This document shows positions 1-10,506 of a stretch of DNA of 64,000 nt, in pieces. Location: the NCBI RefSeq assembly GCF_904849725.1, contig NC_058521.1, positions 562,856,176-562,920,175 on the forward strand. Reading direction: 5' to 3'. The position numbers were made by a program, and so were the translations under genes. Source of the DNA: Hordeum vulgare subsp. vulgare (taxonomy: Eukaryota; Streptophyta; Magnoliopsida; Poales; Poaceae). Position 1 is the first letter of the stretch, and each line of letters begins with the position of its first letter. The notes under the pieces are model-generated. The model was not told where the DNA came from and ran no database searches. It worked only from the letters and a program-made list of their open reading frames with translations.

Positions 1-184
1 TCCTTAATTCAGTCGAAACTGACTAAGGGCCTTGTCCCTTATGAGGGGTAGTCCTTGGGTAGGACTTACAGGGCAGGCCTATGACCCTACCTTAGGACTA
101 TAACCCCATCATACTCCATATATCCAACAAAAGAATTGAGACGGCAGCACTCATTTGTCGACACCAGAAAGCTGCATAACATGG

Positions 185-915
185 GTCCAGGTCGGCGCCG
201 CTCATGCTCGCCAGGCTGCCGAAGCTGATGTAGAGCAAAGACGTCGGGGCCTGCGCATCCAGCCAGTCGAGGCAGGAGCGGTCCTGCTGAAGGAGGCTGC
301 TGGACGATGCCGGGGAGAGCTTGTGGAGCGGACCGGCGACGAACACAGGCACGCCGGCGAGGTCGCGCCGGCTGGCCGCCAGGTCGTCGCCCTCCAACGC
401 GTCGAATGGGTTGAAGGCGAACCCTGCAGAGCTTCGCATCGCCTCGACCGCCCGAGACAGCAGCTTGCACATTAGCTCGTGCTCGTGACGGCTGCTGCTG
501 TTGGCGCCCATCAGGTCCCGTACGCGGTACGACGGTAGCTCCCTCACCAGCGCGTCAAGCTGCGACTCAGCCCCCACCGGGAGGTAGCCCTTGTGGCAGA
601 GCACGGGGTTGGCCACGAAGTTGCGGAAGCAGGCGACGCTGTCGGTGCAGGGCACCAGCGTCGGCACGCCCAGCCGCCGCGCCACGCGCACGAGGGCCAG
701 CAGGTGCGCGTCGGCGGCCAGGCACGCGACTTGGTCCCTGGCGCCGGGAGCCTCCAGCTGGGCGGCCAGGCGCTCCCGGAACGGCGCCTCGCAGGAGCTG
801 TTGACGGCGAAGATGTGCTCCATGATGTCCGTCACCGTCTCCGGGGTGCCCGCCGGCAAGCCGTCGGGGACGGGCACGAAGTCGTAGGCCGGGTGGCGGG
901 ACGGGTCGGGCACCG
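185..915 (-). pseudogene. UDP-glycosyltransferase fragment
   Basis: On the minus strand a continuous reading frame reads like the N-terminal and linker part of a plant family-1 UDP-glycosyltransferase. It has PSRHPAYDFVPVPDGLP near the start, DAHLLALVRVARRLGVPT in the middle, and CLDWLDAQAPTSLLYISFGS near the end, which in this family lies just before the donor-sugar domain. Family resemblance ends near 185, so the PSPG box that binds UDP-sugar is absent. The usual first 40 or so residues with the catalytic His are also missing: upstream of 915 the frame is open to 1096 but does not resemble a UGT. It is truncated at both ends and should not be active. An intron after this point with the rest of the gene outside the window is possible, but I see no clear donor. 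The family call is firm; the subfamily is not resolved. Confidence 0.8.
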
Positions 916-1241
916 TCCGTCGCCGCCCTTTGCTGTCCGCGCGCTGCCTCGCTCCACCATGGCCGCTCCGCTCGAAAGGAAGCGTGTGGATAAGATAGAA
1001 GAAATGACTGCGGGTTGAATACTCAGAAGTGGAGGAACTTTTTGCAGAGGAACTTTTCTGCAAAAGTGACAACAGCGCGACCGACGATAGAAGCACTACA
1101 TGCTTTATTATTAGGAAGAGTGTTTTATTATTTGGGAGAGAGATATATTATTAATTATTCGACAATGACAAGCATCAATGCCGAACAAACCCAGTGGTAT
1201 GCAAACCCAGTGGTATCCAAAGGTATGAATGAATATGTAGA

Positions 1242-1349
1242 TTTGGAGCAAAACAAGTGAATCTACACTCTCTAAAGTACGTCTATATACATTCATATGT
1301 AGTTCCTAGTAAAATCTTTAAAAAGATTTATATATAGGAACAGGAAGTA
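1242..1349. mobile_element. Stowaway-type MITE, decayed half copy
   Basis: This stretch matches the right half of the Stowaway family seen intact at 10507-10670: the motif around GTGAATCTACA, then TATATACATTCATATGTAG, then a degenerate end. The left arm is missing and the terminal CGGAGGGAGTA has become CAGGAAGTA. It is an old fragment. The flanks (916-1241 and 1350-1905) show nothing I can assign. Confidence 0.55.
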
Positions 1350-2105
1350 TCTATTAATTTTGCCTCTACAATCTAAACTGCAAATGCCTGTCTCATTCAG
1401 ATCTAATACATAGGCAAGGCTGTGATGCAATCAAAACCGAGTTTGCCTTTCTCTGTTTCTCTAGCCATGGGTTAAATTTGGATCATTAATTTTATAACAT
1501 GGCATAGCATATACATGGTCTATCTATATAGTGATTTGTCAGCAGAAAACACAAAGAAAGTGCTGCATACATTCTCATTTAAGTGCGCTAGGAAAATTAG
1601 AACTCCAACCATGGAGAATGAAATACAGATGGCTGGCATGCCTTGTTCGCTAATGATTAATTCATGATATAGACATAGAAACAAACTGGCCACCGTTGTC
1701 CAATTCAGGAGAGAAAAAGAAAACCGTTCCTCTACCATTCCTTTTTTCCTGTCTGAACACCACTTCCCCTGTCCATCAGTATCGACATGACTCTAGCCAT
1801 CTCATCCATACCGCCGCACCTAGCCTTATGTATTGCCCAGATTGTCTTGCAAAGTGGAGTATAGATGCCCTGCTGGGTTACAGACTTACACTACACACAT
1901 CCAGCACAACCAACTTAGTTTTGGCCCAAGCACGGAACAGAGCAAAAGCGCGTGAAACGTAACCAAACTGTCCAACAAAACCAGCAGCAGAAGACACTGA
2001 AGTTCATTTCAATAGGCTTCTCGGCAGCAAAAGTAGACAGATCCCACAGCCCTGACGCCTCCATTTGGTTATATCACTGTACCACCACCAACTGCAGGTG
2101 AAGCT

Positions 2106-2351
2106 TCATGAGAGGACAGCAACGGCCCCCATTCTGCACCACAAGAGACAATGCTTCATCATAAGATGATACTCCATCATGAGTAGAGAGGAGCTTACTT
2201 TGCCCCTAAAAATCATTGCATTTCTAGCTATACAAATCAACAAAATTATAGCAAGAAGCATCCGTGTTGGAGGTACATAACAATGAGAACTTCCCTTTCC
2301 CTTGGGTAAATCATTAGTTGCCTGCATGGGACTAGGCTGAGTACTACACAA
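2106..2351 (-). pseudogene. Possible LINE reverse-transcriptase C-terminal remnant
   Basis: The minus-strand frame contains IARNAMIFRGKV. This resembles the '(I/L)W..RN...F.G' motif seen after the zinc-binding domain at the C-terminus of plant non-LTR retrotransposon polyproteins. The copy at 9734-9997 is clearer, with AIAWSIWTSRNEMILRGK. No upstream reverse-transcriptase domain is present. The call rests on one short motif and is tentative. Confidence 0.35.
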
Positions 2352-2402
2352 AACAAGCTCCGATCACATAGTTGCCTGGCAAACTGTTCCTTTGCAATGT
2401 TA

Positions 2403-2499
2403 TACTCCCTCCGTCCCAAAATATGCGTCTCAACTTTGTATTAGCTTTAGTATAAAGCTGTACTAAGCTTGCGTCACTTATTTTGGAACGGAGGGAGTA
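2403..2499. mobile_element. Stowaway MITE (97 bp)
   Basis: The ends are inverted: TACTCCCTCCGTCCCAAAAT at the left and ATTTTGGAACGGAGGGAGTA at the right. The termini include the TA target dinucleotide. The interior is a near-palindrome around 'agctttagtataaagct'. It is a non-autonomous Tc1/mariner derivative common in Triticeae gene flanks. It lies inside the downstream flank of F-box gene A and is absent from the paralogous flanks, so it came in after the duplication. Confidence 0.9.
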
Positions 2500-3087
2500 C
2501 TATACAAGGAGAGGTTTGTGCGCCCGAGATGAAGACCTCTTGCTCACAGCAAGCTCTAATCACATAGTTGTTTGGCAAACTGTTCCTTTGCAATGTTAGG
2601 GCTTGATGAGCAAATCTTTGACTAGGTGTCTAGGTTAACCAACTCGTAAGGCGTAATTAGTGCAACATATATACTAAGCAGTCAAAGGAACACACAGCAC
2701 CAACTACACATTCACCATGGAATTATTCAGTCAGCTGTCTAGGTAATCTGCTTAAGGACAATTCTACACAACTACTGTGTATTTCCTTCTAGTTTGTATC
2801 AACACCAAAGAGAAGCATGACAAGAAAAATCTCATGGCTATCTACAATCAGCCAGGCTTGTGGCATGACTCAACATCTGAAAAATATAACAGTACAAAGG
2901 ATGGTTCCCACATATGTACTGTCAAACAGAAAACCAAGCAAAGCGAACAGACCTTCATACAGTATCTACCTACTTATGCAGAAAAATGAGAAGAAGAAAA
3001 TCTACATACCCACGACGTATTCAACAATCTAAGCTAGAAGGGCAAGCACTGAAATGGTAGTCAATGGTGTGCTCAATGTTAATAACT

Positions 3088-4293
3088 TCATGTGCATGCC
3101 TGAAAAACAGTAAGTGGCTTCTCTGTACCTCCAGTGTAGAAGCTCGTGTAGGGCATGACCTTTTCCATGCATTGGCTTTCGTGCACCCTCTTGCTTTGGC
3201 GTGAACTGAGCTCAATTGTGTACAACCCAGCTTTTGTACTCAGGAAGATGACACCAAGACCTTCAGCAAAACCAACCAGCCTCATGCTCGAGTTGTCCAA
3301 GAGGGCAGGAACAGAAGTAGGGAGCAATGATTCGAGCTCGATGACTCTGTGTCGCGCCCATCGCGCAGCTCCGCCGGGACCAGCCTCCATTGACCACAGT
3401 AAGAGTGTAGGCTTCACCACGGACGCAAAGAGCAGCATGCCGTCCTCCACCCCCATGAGAGTAATTTGATGGACCACGAATGGCGGATTGATCACGGATA
3501 GTTCTTGCTCACCCATGTTGTACACGATGAGACTGTCACTCTCCATACAGGGGACATAGATCTTGTCTCCCACTACAGCACGGTGCCCCCTGTAGTGGAT
3601 GTAATGCTCGTGCTCAACGGAGGTCACGGCAGTCCACTCGCAGGCCTCTGATGAGTAGACGGCGGCGTGGGCAGCATCCCGTCTATAGTCGCAACCCACG
3701 AAGGCGACGCGGAAAGGGCCGCCACGGCAGTCGAGGTGGTCACATCGGTCCTTGGCGCAGAGCACTGTGGCGTTGCAGCGCAGGCAATCGTGCAGGTCGT
3801 CGTCGTGGTCGGGCCACCACATGAAGTAGTGGCAGCTGGGGTCGGCGCGAATTTCCCAGTGCTCGCCGGTGACGAGGTCGTAGACGACGAAGTCCTCGCC
3901 CCTCGTGGGGGTGTCGAAGAGGACGAGGCCGTGGCGGGAGTCGAGGACTCGCCACTTTCGGCGGTCCCGGCACGCCGGCGGGCGGAAGGTCGCGGTGGAG
4001 ACGAAGTGGGAGGAGTACCAGCGCAGCTGGCCGTAACTTGTGGAGTGGTTTGTCAAGTGGGTTTCATTGTAGAGGAAGCCCAGCATGGGCGCCGCGCCGT
4101 GGAACTTGCGGTAGTCGACGGCGAAGTCGGGGTGGGACAGCATGCGGTGCCAGCTCCAGCAGCAGGCGGCGGAGCGGACGAGGCTCGCGGGGTCGTCCCC
4201 GCGCACGCGCAGGAAGATCTCGCGCATGAGGTCGTCGATCAGCGCCGGCGGCGAGGTGGGGCGGCGCTGCGGCGGAGGCGACCTGGTCGCCAT
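3088..4293 (-). CDS. F-box protein (paralog A)
   Basis: Single-exon frame of 401 codons plus stop. The N-terminus has an F-box (about residues 17-56: PALIDDLMREIFLRVRGDDP...SWHRMLSHPDF), which in this family binds SKP1 in SCF ubiquitin ligases. The remainder is a grass F-box-associated region with repeated strand-like blocks such as LDSRHGLVLFDT, VYDLVTGEHW, LMGVEDGMLLFAS and GVIFLSTKAGLYTIEL, probably a propeller-like substrate-recognition domain. I chose the ATG at 4291-4293 because paralog B starts at the equivalent MAT; an upstream in-frame ATG at 4338 would add 15 residues and is not conserved in B. The substrate is unknown. It is a paralog of 10872-12041, differing by indels around residues 65-90 and a longer C-terminal tail after YTSFYTGG. 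The 5' flanks of the two genes are also similar for about 190 bp. It looks intact; expression cannot be judged. Confidence 0.85.
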   Translation of the reverse strand: MATRSPPPQRRPTSPPALIDDLMREIFLRVRGDDPASLVRSAACCWSWHRMLSHPDFAVDYRKFHGAAPMLGFLYNETHLTNHSTSYGQLRWYSSHFVSTATFRPPACRDRRKWRVLDSRHGLVLFDTPTRGEDFVVYDLVTGEHWEIRADPSCHYFMWWPDHDDDLHDCLRCNATVLCAKDRCDHLDCRGGPFRVAFVGCDYRRDAAHAAVYSSEACEWTAVTSVEHEHYIHYRGHRAVVGDKIYVPCMESDSLIVYNMGEQELSVINPPFVVHQITLMGVEDGMLLFASVVKPTLLLWSMEAGPGGAARWARHRVIELESLLPTSVPALLDNSSMRLVGFAEGLGVIFLSTKAGLYTIELSSRQSKRVHESQCMEKVMPYTSFYTGGTEKPLTVFQACT

Positions 4294-4479
4294 GGGTAGG
4301 GATTTGGGGGTTGGTGGAGGAGGGATTTGGGGGCGCATTCGGCGCTGGAAGCTGCCGTGGCGAATGGGAGAGAGGCGGCGCGTGCGGTGAGGTTGGTTTT
4401 TTTCCCATGGACTCGTGTACGGGAATGGACGGGCTGGGCTGGGCTGGGCTGCTGGGTTGGTGCGTCTTGCAGACAGGAT

Positions 4480-5226
4480 CCACGAAATGGATTTTGCTCA
4501 AACAAACAAACAAAAACTTTAGAAATGGTAAATTGATTGTTTTAAAAAAAATTGCTCTAAGAAACAGAAATGGTAAAATCCACTAAGAAATACGTGGTAA
4601 ATTCTCTATAAACTAGCAATCGACATACACGGATCGTTCAAAGGATGGAGTATATCTTTGTCGAGTCGGCACACATGGCATGTATATGTGCTAATCTCCT
4701 TTTACATGAAAAAGGAAACTAGCTAAGAATGGAAGAGAATGCTGCCTGGTGGCGCGTGATCGAGCCGGCGATGCCAAATGACCACCAAGATATGGTGACA
4801 AGGCCGTGAAGTGGCAAGCAGGAAGGAGTAGGTCACACGGGGTAGAGATCATTAGAGGGATTACAACAGGGAAACGACATCCCCATTGAAAGATCATGGA
4901 TGGAGAAAGCGAAGGGATCAAATGCAACAGAGACAAAATTGCCACAAGTTTGTTGCCGGAGATAAATCAAAATTTTGATCAATTTGGAAGAGACGATGAT
5001 ATTACGAATATGCATGGGATGAGCAGAGATGGAGATGGTGGAATTGCCGTTGGCAGTGATGGAGAGATGCGCACCATTGCCGACCCCAAATTGAGAGATA
5101 GGGTAGAAGGGGCCATGGTAGTGGAAGTGAGGCAAAAGGATCAAGGTTGAGTACCGAGAAAATATGACACCATGTGAGAATGAGATTAGATGCAACACTT
5201 GTTGTGCAATATTGATCATGCGGGTA
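4480..5226. other. Intergenic, no gene recognised
   Basis: This is the interval between F-box gene A and the Harbinger element. Short overlapping frames on both strands (up to 139 codons) show no family resemblance. I see no repeat structure. Confidence 0.5.
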
Positions 5227-5667
5227 TAAGAGCATCTCTAGTAGAACCCTCAAACCCTTAAATGTAAAATCAGTTTTAAGGGTTGAGAATTGCCCATTTT
5301 TGACACTTTTAAGGGTTGAAAAACAGGGGCAAAGACTAGAACCCTCAAACCCAACCCTTATAACGGAATATTCCGTTATAAGGGTTGGGTTTGAGGGTTC
5401 TACTCTTTGCCCCAACCACAAACCTTAAAACTGTCATTTCATATATCACACATTTCATCACATTTCATCATATGACATATCACAAATTCAATCACATTTG
5501 ACATAAAACAATAATCATTCTAGTTATTATTACAGCACCGAATAAAACAATAATCATTCAAATTATTACAACAATGTTTGAGCAAATTACAACATAAAAC
5601 AATGTTTGAGCAAATTACAACAATTGTTCGAATCAAATAGGACATAGAAAAGTAAAACAAAGATATA

Positions 5668-7005
5668 TCATGGGCCAATACGCCGCCCATCCAACTGCCA
5701 GTGGTGCTCTACTAGATCATCCCGGAGACGACCATGAGTGGTTGCATCCTCAATCTCACGATGTGCTTCAAGAAAGGCGTGTATGCGAGAAGGGTTTCTT
5801 TCCGGTTGCACACGCGTACCAACATTGTCATAGAAACAAGGGAGGTTTAACCCTCTCTCATCCTCTAGGATCATGTTGTGTAGAATCACACAACATTTCA
5901 TGATGTTCACCAAGGTTTTCTTGTCCCAAAACCAAGCTGGACCCCGAACTATGGCAAACCTTGCTTGTAAAACACCAAAAGCTCTCTCAATATCTTTGCG
6001 GGTTGCCTCTTGTGCCTTGGTGCAATGAGCCTCTTTTCTTGTTAAGGGCACCCCATTTTTCTCCTTGATGGACTTCACAAGAGTTGCCCATTCGGGATAG
6101 ATGCCATCGGTGAGATAGTATCCCATTGAATACTCATTGTTCATGATTTTGTAGTTGCAAGCTAGAGCATCCCCAGAAATTAATCTTTTGAACAATGGAT
6201 ATCTATTGAGGACATTGATATCATTGAGTGTTCCCGGCAACCCAAAGAATGCATGCCAAATCCATGTGTCCTCCGATGCTACGGCCTCAAGCACAATGGT
6301 AGCATCACGGCTTTTACCGCAATACATTCCATGCCATGCCTTTGGGCAATTTTTCCACCTCCAATGCATGCAATCAAGACTACCAAGCATCCCCGTCCAT
6401 CCCCTTTTTTCATTCATTTCCATTAATCTCTTTGTATCTTCCTCGTTTGGTGCCCGAAGATACTTCTCACCATACAACCGGATGACCAACTTGGCAAACC
6501 TACGGACGGACTCCGTGGTTGTATCTTCCCCAATGCGAAGATACTCGTCGGTATAATCCGCGGGTATGCCATAAGCGAGTACCCGCATTGCCGCCGATAT
6601 CTTTTGATATGCACTAAACCCCATGATACCGGCGGCGGATCTACGACGTTTAAAGTAATAGGAGGCAGCCTCACAATCGTTGACAATCTTCACAAACAAA
6701 CTACGACGCATTCGGTACCTTCTGCGAAAGAGACGAGCAGGGTATGTAGGTACCTCCGCGAAGTAGTCTTGCATCAAATGCTCGTGTCCGAGAGCACGGT
6801 TCCGGTAGATGGTGAGTCGCCCCATCGTCGACCCTCTCCTCTGATCCATAAGTTTCACGCGGTCTTCAAACGCTTGCACGTCGACGAGGAGGCTCATCAT
6901 CTCAACGTTGTCGTCTTGCAACAACTCGTCAATGTCCGAATCGTCGGATGACGACCAATCCGACGCATCGGACAACGAGTCCATGTCGGCGTTGTTCAAC
7001 TCCAT
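5668..7005 (-). CDS. PIF/Harbinger transposase (DDE superfamily)
   Basis: Intact frame of 445 codons. The N-terminus is acidic and serine-rich (residues 8-35). A helix-turn-helix-like stretch (about 95-160, RRYRMRRSLF...AYGIPADYTDEYLRIGE) precedes the catalytic core. Probable catalytic acids are D211 in SLDCMHWRWKNC, D262 in LPGTLNDINVLNR and E340 in DIERAFGVLQARFAIVRGP. These motifs are characteristic of the plant transposon domain of the Harbinger group. The enzyme should cut at the element's inverted repeats and insert at TWA sites in the nucleus. The start is the first ATG after an upstream GC-rich zone. No stop or frameshift is seen, in contrast to the second copy at 15676-16933. Activity is not proven, because many elements need a Myb-like partner not encoded here. 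Confidence 0.9.
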   Translation of the reverse strand: MELNNADMDSLSDASDWSSSDDSDIDELLQDDNVEMMSLLVDVQAFEDRVKLMDQRRGSTMGRLTIYRNRALGHEHLMQDYFAEVPTYPARLFRRRYRMRRSLFVKIVNDCEAASYYFKRRRSAAGIMGFSAYQKISAAMRVLAYGIPADYTDEYLRIGEDTTTESVRRFAKLVIRLYGEKYLRAPNEEDTKRLMEMNEKRGWTGMLGSLDCMHWRWKNCPKAWHGMYCGKSRDATIVLEAVASEDTWIWHAFFGLPGTLNDINVLNRYPLFKRLISGDALACNYKIMNNEYSMGYYLTDGIYPEWATLVKSIKEKNGVPLTRKEAHCTKAQEATRKDIERAFGVLQARFAIVRGPAWFWDKKTLVNIMKCCVILHNMILEDERGLNLPCFYDNVGTRVQPERNPSRIHAFLEAHREIEDATTHGRLRDDLVEHHWQLDGRRIGP

Positions 7006-7140
7006 CTACAATATGAGTGCCAAAATGTAAAAATGAAGAAAAAAGGAAAAATTCGAACCTACAGAGGGCCGGCCGGGACGGGGCGACGGCGCTGGGAGGG
7101 GCGGCCGGCACGGGGCGGCGGAGCGGAGGGCCGGCCGGGG

Positions 7141-7234
7141 CGGAGGCGCTGCGGAGGGCCGGCGTGGACGGGCTGCGGAGGGCGGGGCGGAGGCGCTGTG
7201 GAGGGCCGGCGTGGACGGGCTGCGGAGGGCGGGG
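7141..7234. repeat. 47-bp GC-rich tandem repeat, two copies
   Basis: Positions 7141-7187 and 7188-7234 are the same 47-bp unit (starting CGGAGGCGCTG), with one difference that I see (GCGGAGG against GTGGAGG). They lie in the GC-rich leader between the Harbinger transposase start and the right inverted repeat. Similar but less regular GGCGGCGG-type sequence covers 7060-7480. Long frames here on both strands are composition artefacts. Confidence 0.85.
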
Positions 7235-7709
7235 CGGCGGCGGGACGGCGGGGGCGTGGCGGCGGAGGGACGGCCGGGGCGGCGGCGGCAGAGGGCGGCC
7301 GGGGCGGGGCGTGGCGGCGGAGGGACGGCCGCGCGATGCGAACGGGGCAGGCGACGGAGGGCGGGCCGGCGGCGGCAGAGGGCGGCCGGGGCGGGGCGCA
7401 GGCGGCGAAGGGCGGGGCGGCGGCGGATCGAGGGAGGGGCGGCGGAGCGGAGCGGCGGCGGCGCTGCGGAGGGAGGGAAGGAAGCAGAAACTTCCTCCCG
7501 CGCTCGCGAGGAAATGGAGTGTAGGTTGGGGGAAGAAACTCCCCCCAACCCTCACTTCTACAGGCTGCGATGGCGTTTGAGGGTCGGACCTCTAAAAATA
7601 TTTACGGGTTTAAGGGTTCTAGTCTACGCCGTTTTTCGGACGAAAACTGTAAAAAAAACGGTTATTTTAAGGGTTTAGGGGTTTGAGGGCTCTACTAGAC
7701 TTGCTCTAA

Positions 7710-8390
7710 GTATAAAGCACACGCCACATCATATTCAGCATATCCAGTCATGCAAATAATGTGGAACAAAATTATAAGCGTTACATTCCAAGTGATTCAT
7801 TCTGTACTCTGCCCGTCCATGACCACGGCACGAAGGTTATCTTTTTGCCACAAGACCTGCATTCCAATCCAGGTTCTCTTTACCAAAGTGGCTAGAGGTT
7901 GCCACAGAACAGCAGCACAAAGCATGTTAACACAGTATCCTATCCTTGCCATTGCAGCGCCAGCGTTTAGCAACATGTTCGTAATCATGTTCTTACCTCG
8001 ATCTGAACAAAATCTGGAAGTTCAGAAAATCAAAGAACAAGTTAGAAAAAGACACAGGCTCGGCACAAGAAAGGCATGTTGATCAACTAATGATCTGTCT
8101 ATCTCTTAGCCACACTGGCTCTAGTAAGAAGCCTGCTGCAAGTTTGTGACTAAGAAAGAGGCCACAGAAACAGGCATATAAAACTGTGAGATCCACCATA
8201 AATTTCTTACTGCATAGAGAGATTGTACACCGTAAATCCCAGAACAGTGCATTTTCAGGACAATAATATCCGCTCTATCAGACAAAGATAGGGAAGAAGA
8301 AAGTTGCACCAATTCATGCCACAAAACCGTCATCAACTGATAACCAAAATCTCCTCACAGTCAGTTTGAGTTGCACCCAACTCGGACGAA
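7710..8390. other. Intergenic, no gene recognised
   Basis: This lies between the right target duplication of the Harbinger element and the first copy of the duplicated flank. The longest frame is about 110 codons and resembles nothing I know. Confidence 0.5.
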
Positions 8391-9672
8391 AGGACTCAAG
8401 TTTTTGGCACAAGCAGAAATGGAACAAAAGCGCATCCACCTAACCAGATCGTTCAACACAACCAGCAACAAATTAGGCTCAAGTTCACTTCAAATTCTTC
8501 CTGGGCTGAAAAAGTCAAACCAAGGTCCAGACGCCATTTGGTAATATCCTTCAAGCACCAACAACTGCGCGTGAAGCTTCATCAGAGGCCGGCCAACCGC
8601 CCTATTGCTGCATCATAAGAGACAAAAGATTCATCACATTATATGATAAGTAGGAGAGGAGCACACTTTGCCCCTTAGAATCATTTCATTTCTACTTGTC
8701 CAAATCAACCAAGCAATAGCAGGAAGAATCCACATCACAACACGATTCAAACTGGATCTGTTTGAGGTTCTTTTGTTTGTATGAAAAAGAGTTTTCTCTC
8801 CGATTTCTATTGACAGAAGCTAAGGTTCAGCTACAACCATCCAAAATAAAACTGAAGATGGACCTGTTGGAGGAACACAATAACGAAATTGTCTCTTTCA
8901 TTTGGGCAGGCTCACGGGCAAGTGCCTAGTGCAGACCTGGGATTAAGTTATTCTATCAAAAATACCACAAGGAGGAGGGGTTTTGCCTAATCAGTGAAAT
9001 ATATATACTAGAGCAGATAACGATGCATAAGTCACCAACTATACACTCGCCATGGAATCCTTTGGTCAGCTGCCTAGTTATTCTGCCTAACAGCAATACC
9101 ACACAGCTACTGTATCTTTTTCTCTAATCTGTATCAACACAAATTCATGGTTGCCTACAATCACCAAGGTCGGCAGCACTCCACAACACCTGAATAGTAT
9201 AACAGCACAAAGGATGGGTTCCCACATCTCTACAAATCACCCAGAAACCGGAAAAACTAGCAGACCCACATACAGAATCTATCTAGTTATGCAGAAAAAA
9301 CAGAAAGAAAGAAGAAAAACTGTACATACTCATCGACATTCAGGAATCACATACCACATCGGGAACTCTCTAACTAAAATTATCCAACAATCTAAGCTAC
9401 AAAAGCATCAAGCACTATAATAGTAGCCAATGATGTGATTAGTGTTCATGACCAAATGTACATGTTCGAAAAGGGCTTTGGTACACCTACGTAATTAATC
9501 TACTTAAAGCTACGTGAAAACTGGTTTAGATTGATTTGAGGCCCCACCCCATGAAAATCCGGGGGGGGGGGGGGGGGGGGGGAGAAGTTGATTATAGGTG
9601 TAGGATTATTGGTTCGAAAAACAGCACAAGGCTAGTAGGTACCTCTAGTACAGAAGCTCTTGTAGGCCGGCC
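8391..9672. repeat. Duplicated F-box downstream flank, copy B1 (with gene-end relic)
   Basis: This is closely similar to 9687-10871 and more distantly to 1906-3087. Both close copies carry 'ccgccctattgctgcatcataagagac' (split here as CCGCCCTATTGCTGC and ATCATAAGAGAC), the LINE-like fragment, and 'ctagttatgcagaaaaa'. At its right end, about 9641-9668 on the minus strand, it reads YKSFCTRGTY then stop. This matches the last codons of F-box paralog B (YTSFCTRGSCY), so B1 once sat next to a third F-box copy whose body has been lost. Confidence 0.75.
9561..9582. repeat. Poly-G tract (22 bp)
   Basis: An uninterrupted run of G lies just left of the F-box gene-end relic in copy B1. It is absent from copy B2. 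Its length may be affected by sequencing or assembly. Confidence 0.9.
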
Positions 9673-9733
9673 AAGTGCGTGTGAGAGACCAGCCAACCGC
9701 CCTATTGCTGCATCATAAGAGACAGAAGATTCA

Positions 9734-9997
9734 TCAGATTATATGACAAGGAGAGGAGCACACTTTGCCCCTTAGAATCATTTCATTTCTACTTGTCCAA
9801 ATCGACCAAGCAATAGCAGGTAGCATCCACATCACAACACGATTCAATCTGGATCTGTTTGAGGTTCTTTTATTTGTATGAAAGAGAGTTTCCTCTCCGA
9901 TTTCTATTAACAGAAACCAAGGTTCAGCTACAAGCATCCAAAATAAAACTGAACATGGACCTTTTGGAGGTACACAATAATGAAATGTCTCTTTCAC
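9734..9997 (-). pseudogene. LINE-like reverse-transcriptase C-terminal remnant
   Basis: The minus-strand frame of 87 codons contains FHTNKRTSNRSRLNRV and AIAWSIWTSRNEMILRGK. The second stretch resembles the C-terminal segment after the zinc-binding domain of plant LINE-type polyproteins. A parallel copy is in B1 near 8650-8900, and a diverged one at 2106-2351, so the fragment predates the duplications. No catalytic domain is left. Confidence 0.42.
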
Positions 9998-10506
9998 TTC
10001 ACTTGGGCAGGCTCACGGGCAAGTGCCTAGTGTAGGCCTGGGATTAGGTTATCCTACCAAAAACACCAAAAGGAGGTTTGGATGCCCGAGCTCACTTGGC
10101 TCACAGCAAAGCTCCGATCACGTATTTGCTTTGCAAACTGCCTAATCGGCAAATCTTTCACTAAGGCTAACCAATTCATAAGGCCTAATCAGCACAACAT
10201 ACATACTAGAGCAGGCAATGATACATAAATCACCAACTACAGTCACCATGGAATTGTTTGGTCAGTTCCCTAGTTAATCTGCCTAACGCCACTACCACAC
10301 AACCACCGTATCTTTTTCTATGGCATGTATCGACACCAATTCAGCATGGCAGGAAAAATCACGGGCTACTGCATGGTTGCCTACAGTCACCCAGGTCTGC
10401 AGCACGCCTCAACACCCAAATAGAATAACAGCACAAAGGATGGGTTCTCACATCTCTACAAATAACCCAGAAACCGGAACAACTAGCAGCCCTGCATACA
10501 GATATC

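Larger units (their letters stand above)
1906..3087. repeat. Downstream flank of F-box gene A; duplicated segment (copy A)
   Basis: This gene-free 1.2 kb lies downstream of F-box gene A. It is diverged but collinear with 8391-9672 and 9687-10871. Shared landmarks include a GTGAAGCTTCAT motif near 2100 (8570 in the second copy), the 'gccccta...atcatt' stretch near 2203, 'caccatggaat' near 2713, and 'tatgcagaaaaa' near 2975. It also contains the LINE-like fragment at 2106-2351 and the MITE at 2403-2499. The three copies mark the F-box locus as a segmental duplication. Confidence 0.7.
5230..7706 (-). mobile_element. PIF/Harbinger transposon, complete (2.48 kb)
   Basis: The terminal inverted repeats are GAGCATCTCTAGTAGAACCC at the left and, read inward from the right, GAGCAAGTCTAGTAGAGCCC; both continue as CTCAAACCC. 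The element is flanked by TAA at 5227-5229 and 7707-7709, the three-base duplication typical of PIF/Harbinger. Inside is one transposase gene on the minus strand. Between its start and the right end lies about 450 bp of very GC-rich sequence. I see no second (Myb-like) ORF, which many plant PIF elements need, so it may be autonomous only with help in trans. It sits between the two F-box genes. Confidence 0.93.

Noticed and set aside
7006..7580. Several long overlapping frames on both strands in the GC-rich zone
   Set aside because: Open only because GC-rich repeats lack stop codons; products are low-complexity Arg/Gly/Pro, and the zone is the leader of the Harbinger element.
9561..9582. Poly-G run as a structural or regulatory G-quadruplex
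   Set aside because: A simple homopolymer, not conserved in the duplicate; could vary by polymerase slippage or assembly error.
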